Source: Scalesia atractyloides (Eukaryota; Streptophyta; Magnoliopsida; Asterales; Asteraceae). From it: a DNA stretch of 64,000 bases. The notes under the pieces are model-generated. The model had not been told where the DNA came from. It ran no database searches and was given only the letters and a program-made list of their open reading frames with translations. The translations under genes were made by a program, and so were the position numbers. The DNA is taken from NCBI GenBank assembly GCA_947069175.1, contig CAMTDV010000017.1:50725137-50789136 (forward strand), in the 5' to 3' direction. Numbering within the stretch: position 1 is the first letter of the stretch; each line of letters begins with the position of its first letter. Of the stretch, positions 56,898 through 64,000 are shown in pieces.

Positions 56898-58283
56898 ATG
56901 TCTTCTAGCCTCGCCCGTAGGAAGATGAGAGCAGGAAAAGCCCGCGAGCGCATGGCTGCCCTAATCGCTCAACAAAGGGCTGCCGTAATACCCAACATTG
57001 TAATTCAAGTCCAACAAGCCCTTACCGCTAATCCTGTCAACCAAGAAGATCAAAATGTTATCAACCCTCCCCCAAATACCACTAAATGCACCTACAAGCA
57101 TTTCAAATCATGCGACCCTCCAAAATACGAAGGGACTGAAGGTGTCACCGCTCTCCTCCATTGGTTTGAAGAAATGGAGAACACTTTTCTAAATTGCGAT
57201 TGCCCCGATGATCGCAAAGTGCGATATGCTACCGGTCGTTTATATGAAATAGCACTTACTTGGTGGAATACAGAGAAGGCCAAACGAGGCGTTGACGATG
57301 CTATGACTTTGACTTGGGAAGAGTTGAAGGAAATCATGACAAGACGGTTTTGCCCAAGGAGCGAAATCAAGAAATTAGAGGATGAGTTCTATTCGTTGAA
57401 GCAAAAGGAAGGCGACCACACCACATACAACAAAAGATTCCTCAAGTTAAATCAAATGGTTCCCAACTTGTTCACTCCCCTCTACCGTTTGATCGAGCAC
57501 TACATTCGAGGTCTTCCGTCAAAGATTCAAGACTCTGTAATAAGTACCACGCCTGCAACTTTGGAAGCAGCAATGGAGCTAGCTACAGAGCTCACCGAGA
57601 ACCGAATCCGGAACAAAGACTTCAAGGAGGAGAAGAAGAAGGATAAGGCATCGACTAAAACTTCAAACTCCACCCAAACCGAATCCCCTTCTCAACCCAC
57701 TTTTAAGAGAAAAGGAGACGGGCAACTTTTCGCTACTACCCAACGTAATCAACTAATTTCACAAGCCATACCAATCCAAGCTATCCCAATCACGCAAATA
57801 GCACCCAACTCAACTTACCCAAATAAGAAACCATACCTTGGACCTCACCCTCGATGTAACACCTGTTTTTATCACCATCCCCTTACCTTACCTTGTCGAC
57901 TATGTGCAAATTATGGACGCTATGGTCATTTGAGCAAGGTTTGCCGCACCCTTCAAAACCAAATCTCTCCCCCTACTCAAAACATGATCCAAACCTATCA
58001 ACAACCCCAATACCCCATGTTCCCATATGTTCGAGCTTGTTTCAATTGTGGCAACCCTACCCACTTTAGAAACACGTGCCCTCGATTGGTTAACATCATA
58101 AACGCTCAAGCTCAATCAAACCCAGTTAACCAAGTAAATCAAGAAAACCCAATCACTAGGCCACCAGCAAGAGGAAGAGTTTTCAACATCAACGCCAATC
58201 CTGTCGAAGATAATGACGGCCCAAACGAAACCACCCAACTAGTCCTTTTCACCGAAAATCAAGATTCAACTCCAATCGTTTAG
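56898..58283 (+). CDS. F gag protein, intact open frame
   Basis: 461 codons starting at ATG 56898 (MSSSLARRKMRAGKARERMA), stop TAG 58281-58283. Gag forms the virus-like particle and packages element RNA. The capsid core lies at about residues 60-215 (FKSCDPPKYEGTEGVTALLH, ALTWWNTEKAKRG, TWEELKEIMTRRFCPRSEI, KRFLKLNQMVPN), the retrotransposon gag domain. Then come a helix (ELATELTENRIRNKDF), a Lys/Ser/Pro linker and two CCHC knuckles: the first reads CANYGRYGHLSKVC, with Tyr replacing the second Cys that D keeps; the second is intact (CFNCGNPTHFRNTC). A Pro/Asn/Gln tail ends the protein before any protease. The start is supported by homology to D from residue 5 on. The lost Cys may weaken RNA binding. 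Confidence 0.92.
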   Translation: MSSSLARRKMRAGKARERMAALIAQQRAAVIPNIVIQVQQALTANPVNQEDQNVINPPPNTTKCTYKHFKSCDPPKYEGTEGVTALLHWFEEMENTFLNCDCPDDRKVRYATGRLYEIALTWWNTEKAKRGVDDAMTLTWEELKEIMTRRFCPRSEIKKLEDEFYSLKQKEGDHTTYNKRFLKLNQMVPNLFTPLYRLIEHYIRGLPSKIQDSVISTTPATLEAAMELATELTENRIRNKDFKEEKKKDKASTKTSNSTQTESPSQPTFKRKGDGQLFATTQRNQLISQAIPIQAIPITQIAPNSTYPNKKPYLGPHPRCNTCFYHHPLTLPCRLCANYGRYGHLSKVCRTLQNQISPPTQNMIQTYQQPQYPMFPYVRACFNCGNPTHFRNTCPRLVNIINAQAQSNPVNQVNQENPITRPPARGRVFNINANPVEDNDGPNETTQLVLFTENQDSTPIV

Positions 58284-58353
58284 TTTTATGTTTTTCTTTA
58301 TGTTTTAGAATCACATAGAACCAATCATAACTTAAGGATAAAGCCAATGAGAA

Positions 58354-58414
58354 TTTGACAAGAATATGGTGGATACGCCGCTGGTACTTCCTATATATAA
58401 GTATTCTTGTCAAA
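58354..58414 (+). other. Conserved tail stem-loop, F copy 1
   Basis: TTTGACAAGAATA (58354-58366) pairs perfectly with TATTCTTGTCAAA (58402-58414); 35-nt loop with GGATACGCCGCTGGTAC and CTATATATAAG. Confidence 0.8.
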
Positions 58415-58496
58415 GGATCGGAGGCATTATCAGGCGGTTATGAGAGGTTCCATGTATAAATTGTTTGTGTGATTATTGTTTAGATTAAATTTATTA

Positions 58497-58708
58497 TTTT
58501 CAGTACATGCAATACGATCGGCTCCGTTTGATTGAGCCTTGATCGCACAGACATTTTTCATTTTCAGTACATGCAATACGATCGGCTCTGGATTGAGCCT
58601 TGATCGCACAGACATTTTTCATTTTCAGTACATGCAATACGATCGGCTCCGTTTGATTGAGCCTTGATCGCACAGACATTTTTCATTTTCAGTACATGCA
58701 ATACGATC
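58497..58708. repeat. 64-bp minisatellite, block 1
   Basis: About 3.3 units of TTTTCAGTACATGCAATACG plus a GATCGGCTC-to-GAGCCTTGATC inverted segment. A second block of about 2.4 units lies at 58921-59071. Confidence 0.9.
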
Positions 58709-58777
58709 TTTTGGTTGTTGTGTTTGTTGTAGAGTCACATAGAACTAATCATAACTTGTGGATAAAGTCAATGAAAA

Positions 58778-58838
58778 TTTGACAAGAATATGGTGGATAC
58801 GCCGCTGGTACTTCCTATATATAAGTATTCTTGTCAAA
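58778..58838 (+). other. Conserved tail stem-loop, F copy 2
   Basis: Same perfect 13-bp stem and loop as copy 1. Confidence 0.8.
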
Positions 58839-58920
58839 GGATCGGAGGCATTATCAGGCGGTTATGAGAGGTTCCATGTATAAACTGTTTGTGTGATTAT
58901 TGTTTAGATTAAATTTATTA

Positions 58921-59071
58921 TTTTCAGTACATGCAATACGATCGGCTCCGTTTGATTGAGCCTTGATCGCACAGACATTTTTCATTTTCAGTACATGCAA
59001 TACGATTGGCTCCGTTTGATTGAGCCTTGATCGCACAGACATTTTTCATTTTCAGTACATGCAATACGATC
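58921..59071. repeat. 64-bp minisatellite, block 2
   Basis: Second block, following stem-loop copy 2 exactly as block 1 follows copy 1, so stem-loop plus minisatellite were duplicated together (unit about 424 bp). Confidence 0.88.
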
Positions 59072-59140
59072 TTTTGGTTGTTGTGTTTGTTGTAGAGTCA
59101 CATAGAACTAATCATAACTTGTGGATAAAGTCAATGAAAA

Positions 59141-59201
59141 TTTGACAAGAATATGGTGGATACGCCGCTGGTACTTCCTATATATAAGTATTCTTGTCAA
59201 A
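59141..59201 (+). other. Conserved tail stem-loop, F copy 3
   Basis: Perfect 13-bp stem, same loop. Confidence 0.8.
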
Positions 59202-59489
59202 GGATCAGAGGCATTATCAGGCGGTTATGAGAGGTTCCATGTAGGATTTAGAATGTTTTGGTCAAAGTTTGTTCATCATACATTTCAGTGTATTTCAATT
59301 TCATCATTTAAAGAAGTTGAGCTATGTCTCACTTCCACAATGACTAACCTCTCCATCACAACAAACGAGAGAGGTATTGTCATCATTCAAACATGGATAT
59401 TATCAGAATTAAGACTCAAGTATTGGTTATTGTGTTTGTTGTAGAGTCACATAGAACTAATCATAACTTGCGGATAAAGTCAATGAAAA

Positions 59490-59550
59490 TTTGACGAGAA
59501 TATGGTGGATACGCCGCTGGTACTTCCTATATATAAGTATTCTCGCCAAA
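59490..59550 (+). other. Conserved tail stem-loop, F copy 4 (compensated)
   Basis: TTTGACGAGAATA faces TATTCTCGCCAAA: an A-T pair of the other copies is here G-C on both sides, a compensatory change. One A-C mismatch. Confidence 0.8.
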
Positions 59551-59837
59551 GGATCAGAGGCATTATCAAGCGGTTATGAGAAGTTCCATGTAGGATTTAG
59601 TATTGTCTTGGTTGAAATTTGTGTTACATTCATATCATCTCGCCATTTAAAGAAATTGGATTGTGTTCTATTTCTACATAAACTAACCTCTCCATCATAA
59701 CAAACGAGAGAGGAACTGTCACCATTCAAACATGTATGCTATCAGAATTTGGACTCAGATATTGGTTGTTGTGTTTATTTATGTTCTAGAGTTACATCAT
59801 AGAACCAATCATAACTTACTGATAAAACCAATGAAAA

Positions 59838-59898
59838 TTTGACAAGAATATGGTGGATACGCCGCTGGTACTTCCTATATATAAGTATTCTTGTCAAA
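59838..59898 (+). other. Conserved tail stem-loop, F copy 5
   Basis: Perfect 13-bp stem, same loop. Confidence 0.8.
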
Positions 59899-60038
59899 GG
59901 ATCAGAGGCATTGTCAGGCGGTTATGAGAAGTTCTATGTAGGATTTAGTAATTTCTTGGTACATTGGTTGTGGCATTTATTTATGTTTAGAGTCACATCA
60001 TAGAACCAATCATAACTTACTAATAAAACCAATGAAAA

Positions 60039-60099
60039 TTTGACAAGAATATGGTGGATACGCCGCTGGTACTTCCTATATATAAGTATTCTTGTCAAA
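60039..60099 (+). other. Conserved tail stem-loop, F copy 6
   Basis: Perfect 13-bp stem, same loop; followed by the single-copy end of the tail. Confidence 0.8.
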
Positions 60100-60429
60100 G
60101 GATCAGAGGCATTGTTAGACGGTTATGAGAAGTTCCATGTAGGTTGTAGTATTAGAAATTTTGTTTTAGGATATAACCCTATCCTTCCAAACATATCAAA
60201 ACTCTTACGCATGATATTATATTTAGTGAATCAACTCTGCTTATCAATATTTTTACCGTAGGCAACAAAAAGCGATTCCTGTAACAGGGTACTTAACCCT
60301 TACAAGGGACGTTACCGCCTCAAACAAAAACTTAAACTCTCTCTTTTTCTAAGTATGTAACTGTCAAACTAAACACCATCATTTTTAGACAAATATATCA
60401 CTACTTAAATTTCAGGACGAAATTTCTAA

Positions 60430-60444
60430 AAAGCAGGGGATACT
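60430..60444 (+). other. F polypurine tract
   Basis: AAAAGCAGGGGATAC directly before TGTAACATCC; the C interrupts the purine run seen in A and D. Confidence 0.88.
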
Positions 60445-63090
60445 GTAACATCCGTAAAAAAACGGATTTACCAAACCCGCTCCGTTTAATAACCGAACAA
60501 TCAGGTAAAAATTTCGTGGCGTATTTAATGCCCAAAATAATTTTAAACGATACATAATTAATAAGTATATTGGAATATATAATTTATATTTGAAAAAGTA
60601 TTAAAAATAGGGGTTAAAAAATAAAACAAGGCTGCCGGGTTTCGAACCCGGTCAGCCGGGTCAAACCGGTCAAGCAAAGCCTTAACACTCATCTATCCAA
60701 CCACTGCGCCACTTGTGTTTCTTGTTAATTAAGGGAAACAATTAATACATATTATAATTCTCGAATTCAAAACCGACGCGCCCAATCGCAGTCGTCGGAA
60801 ATCCCGACGATTTCGCCGAGATTGGACGGTTTCTTCAGTTTTAACCGAAGCCTTAACTACTACATCGGTTATAACCGACGTCTGAACCCGCGACACAAGT
60901 CATAACCACCGGAAAACTTATTGACCGACGAATCAAGACGGAAATCGGACTAAATTCGTCGATGTTCTGCCCTATAAATACCCCCTCTAACCTCTGTTAG
61001 CTTTTTCGCTCACAATCACACTCTTTCCCGACATAATTTCCCTCGCCGGAGAACTTCTGCAACTCGCCGGAAAACCGAGCCTTTCACCTCTGAGCCTTAC
61101 TGAACACCCAGAACTCATACCGAAGCCACCCACACTCATCTCAAGCTCCCTGAAGACCCTCTGCCTCAGGACACACGTCGCCGGAATAATCTGCTGTCGT
61201 CGGAGTTTCGCCGGCGAAACAGAGGAGTCCAGTTCGGTATACCTTACACTAAATCTCTCATTCTTTTTATTAATCTCACATGTAATTAACCACCAGACAC
61301 TAACGAACTTGATTAAATCTTCGAACCAGTCGGACTTCCGTTTCTGGTTAAGTCTGACGAAGAAGACGAAGATTCGTATTGTATATGTTTAATTAAAATC
61401 AAGATATATCTCGGGTTAGACACACAGTCCAGCGGTGGACTGTGTGCAAATAAAACACGCTTACGTCTCGAGTTCGATTCTTGTTCCACGCACACTCGCC
61501 TTAATAAAAATGTTCTTTTTTTAACTGAACCGGATCCACTGCTTATAGATGTTAAGTTTAATAAAAACCGGAATAATAACCAAGATAGACACACAGTCCA
61601 GTGGTGGACTGTGTGAACGTTTAATCACACGTCACGAGTTCGAGTCCGGACTACCGCACCGGTCCGGACAATTATCAAACTTTTTATATAAAGCAGAAAC
61701 GAAAATATTTAGTTTGTATATAAGTATAATAAAAATCAGATTATTTAACAAGTTAGACACACAGTCCAGCGGTGGACTGTGTGTTAACTTGAACCACGGG
61801 TCCCGGGTTCGAGACCTGTGGAGCGCACCGAGTCGTTATGTTAAAATCTTTTTAAAAATAAATGATTTTCAGATTAATCTAATTAGTATATAAATTTAAT
61901 TAAAAACGGAAATATTTCGGGTTAGACACGTAGCTCAGTTGGTAGAGCTGCGTGCACGCGTACGGGAGGTCTCGGGTTCGAGCCTCACCCGGCGCACACA
62001 ATTTCACAATCAAACCGGTCAACAGGTCAACGGTCAACAAGTCAACGGTTAACAAGTCAACGGTCAAAAAGTCAATGTTTTTTTATTATTTTTATTTATT
62101 TATTTTATTTAAAAATCAATTAAAAATACTTAAAAATAACATTTTTAAGGTTAGAAAATAGCCTTAAACTCACAAAAATACACCCAACAATCCTACTAAA
62201 ATGGATTAATAAAATCCGTTACTTACCGAACCATTATGCCATTATCTAGGTTAGTTTCACTCGTGGTTAAATCAAACTTCGTGCGCATTCAACATCATCA
62301 ACCGAACGCACCCATGTGAGTGAATCTTACAACTCCCATTTCTAATTACACGTTTTGGGGTGTGTCATGTGTCACCAAAATTAACTCGTTTATTTAAACT
62401 TGTGCCATACCATATTGTGATCTAAACTTAGATTGTATATATTGTTTGTAGTTATGTATTTCATATTGTCAAGTTATATGCAATTCATTCATTAGGCCCA
62501 TCAGTTCCTCGTGGGAGACGAGTTGAGCAACCCGTGCCTCAAAACAAATCCATTATTGTTCGTGTGTGTATTATTTAGTTTATATATTGTTTGTAGTTAT
62601 GTATTTCATATTGTCAAGTATATGCAAATCATTCATTAGGCCCATCAGTTCCTCGTGGGAGACGAGTTGAGCAACGCGTGCCTCAAAACGATCCATTATT
62701 GTTCATGTGTGCATTATTTAATATTAAATGATTGGTGAATAAGTTTACATCTATTTTTACTCATGTGTGGTCGTGCACTTTATTTTATAATCAATTAAAT
62801 AAACTTGTTCAAATGTTTTTCATAGGATTCACTCGCCAACTTTTTGTTGATCCAAAAACCATTTTTACACATGATACAGGTGAACAGGATGAAGCAAGGA
62901 AAACATAGGAAATGCCTTAGAAGAAAACAATGAAGCCTAGATTGATGTTTAGGACATGATGTAATTATGATTGTATATTTCCCATTAAAATGTATTCATG
63001 AATATGAAACGTTATAATAAATGTCATGAGCTTTGATGATAACCCAATCATGCCCCGATCACCTTTTCCGCTGAGGGTCGGGGTGTGACA
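60445..63090 (+). repeat. F 3' LTR
   Basis: 2,646 bp, nearly identical to the 5' LTR. Minus-strand tRNA-like module (B box 60638-60648, A box 60701-60711) and four plus-strand hairpins at 61421-61446, 61590-61615, 61758-61783 and 61927-61954. In module 3 the T-arm-like stem reads CCACGGGTC/GACCTGTGG, turning one A-T into a G-U pair. Confidence 0.92.
61413..62084 (+). other. Array of four tRNA-like modules, F 3' LTR
   Basis: Same array as in the 5' LTR, offset by 6,973 bp. Confidence 0.66.
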
Positions 63091-63107
63091 GCGCGACACT
63101 CCGATCA

Positions 63108-64000
63108 GATACCACTACTGTTGGACCTTCACCCAAACCTCCACAAAACAACAACCCTAAGAGCAATAAGCAGAAGGCTTTTAGTCAATATTGTGTGGTT
63201 GTTACTCTGCCAAACCCTCAACCCATCCAAACAGTTGCAGCCATCACCCCTGCCAACCCCGAGCAACCCAAACATGGCTACACTAGGCCTCATCCCCAGT
63301 GTGCTAACTACTCCAACCATCACCCTACCAATACACCATGCCGCAAGTGCGCCCAATGTCAAAGGTTAGGGCACTTTGCTGACCGTTGCTGAAACTTCCC
63401 TCAACCCCAAAACCTGCAACCCTAAGCCATCGTGCCCAACCCTAACCTTGCGCAACCTCAAGATCAACCTCAAGATGCTCATGTTCGAGCTTATCAACCT
63501 CAAGATGCTCATGTTCGAGCTTGCATCAAGTGTGGCGACCCTAACCACTTCGCCAACGTTTTTCCCCAGCCCAACAACGACCAGCAACAGCAGCAGCCGC
63601 AACCAGCTAGAGGCAGAGCCTTCACCCTCACTGCCGCTCAGGCACAGAACGCGAACAATGTTATAACCAGTACGTTTCTTGTGAACCATGTATATGCTTC
63701 TTGTCTTTTTGATACTGGCACAGGTAGAAGTTTTGTGTCTAATGAATTTGAACCCTTGATTAAGTGCGTACGTTCTAAGTTGCCTAATCCATTCGCAATC
63801 GAAGTCGCGAACGGAAAATCCGTCACTGTTGATTTTGTCCTCTCTAAGTGTTCCTTAAATCTCAATGATCATACGTTCTCGATTGACCTCATTCCCATGC
63901 AATTGGGAAGCTTCGATATCATAGTAGGCATGGACAGGCTTAGGCGAGTTCGTGCTGAGTTGTTTGCTCTGAAAAGTTCATTCGCCTTCCTCTTCCAAAC
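63108..64000 (+). pseudogene. Element G gag-protease (partial, runs off the window)
   Basis: One phase reads from the H LTR end to the window edge with two stops (TGA at 63390-63392, TAA near 63423). It encodes the nucleocapsid and start of protease of a chromovirus-like gag-pol. First knuckle CAQCQRLGHFADRC is intact; the second, CIKCGDPNHFANVF, has lost its last Cys. A duplicated decapeptide QPQDAHVRA(Y/C) precedes it. ARGRAFTLTAAQAQ leads to the protease: the active-site box is DTGTGRSFVS, with IVGMDRL near the flap end (Trp usual for Arg). The gag start lies left of H, outside the window. Confidence 0.88.

Larger units (their letters stand above)
58284..60429 (+). other. F repetitive non-coding tail
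   Basis: Six copies of the conserved stem-loop embedded in a larger unit that also contains AGTCACATAGAAC, CATAACTT and GGCATT-TCAGGCGGTTATGA words. Two blocks of a 64-bp minisatellite interrupt it. Ends with the near-palindrome AAATTTCAGGACGAAATTT (about 60408-60426). Confidence 0.85.
53469..63090 (+). mobile_element. Element F: young gag-only LTR element (TR-GAG type)
   Basis: 9,622 bp with 2,649- and 2,646-bp LTRs that differ at only about 16 places by eye (roughly 0.6%), perfect GCGCG duplications, Met-type primer site, open gag, 2.1-kb repetitive tail and polypurine tract. No protease, RT, RNase H or integrase, so it depends on another element's enzymes. It is the most recent large insertion in the window by LTR similarity. 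Confidence 0.93.
5470..63107 (+). mobile_element. Element H: Ty3/gypsy Athila-like retrotransposon, interrupted by nested elements
   Basis: H's own sequence is 5470-12682, 22473-23453, 49818-53468 and 63096-63107, about 11.8 kb. Gene order is gag, protease, RT, RNase H, integrase, a long spacer, an ORF in the env position, a non-coding tail, polypurine tract and 3' LTR, which is the Athila layout. Its 5' LTR and first part of gag are not in the window, since the copia LTR abuts at 5469/5470. Removing E (between CGAGT copies) and A (between CAAAG copies) brings the env-position sequence back together; removing F (between GCGCG copies) restores the LTR end. The LTR runs from TGAT to ATCA. Confidence 0.88.

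Overview
This is nuclear DNA from a plant, made almost entirely of nested LTR retrotransposons. I see no host gene. The transposon families point to a eudicot, and the accessory reading frame of the Ty1/copia element plus the LTR types resemble those I know from Asteraceae; that placement is an inference from memory, not a search.

Layout. Positions 1-5469 are the 3' half of a Ty1/copia element: end of pol, a decayed extra 3' reading frame, polypurine tract and 3' LTR. It abuts the gag of an old Ty3/gypsy Athila-like element, called H here, whose own sequence is split into 5470-12682, 22473-23453, 49818-53468 and 63096-63107 (gag, protease, RT, RNase H, integrase, env-position ORF, 3' tail, 3' LTR). 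H ends inside the gag of an older chromovirus-like element, G (63108-64000). Three elements interrupt H inside the window: E (12683-22467, minus strand), A (23454-49812) and F (53469-63090). A's 3' LTR is interrupted by B (29462-48837), B by C (33002-45110), and C by D (36375-42224). This gives a stack six levels deep, G>H>A>B>C>D. Target-site duplications read directly are CGAGT (E), CAAAG (A), GTTCA (B), AGAAT (D) and GCGCG (F).

A, D, E and F belong to one broad chromovirus-like group (LTR start TGTAAC or TGTGAC, Met-tRNA-type primer site where present, AAAGTAGGGGA-type polypurine tract). None carries pol: A lacks gag as well, D and E keep damaged gag pieces, and F keeps an open gag of 461 codons between nearly identical LTRs. 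They look like non-autonomous passengers mobilised by the pol of other elements. C is a non-coding Athila-type derivative.

The strongest unexplained signals are: (1) a stem-loop between gag and the polypurine tract of A, D, E and F, whose loop is conserved while the stem sequence changes but stays complementary, with six copies in F; (2) arrays of tRNA-like modules with RNA polymerase III A and B boxes inside the LTRs of D and F, in which a long hairpin covaries between modules; (3) clusters of CG-rich palindromes in the LTRs of E, C and H, copied in C and H to the region ahead of the downstream ORF; (4) a rearranged junction at 32995-33002 and a 52-bp inverted LTR piece at 37630-37681.
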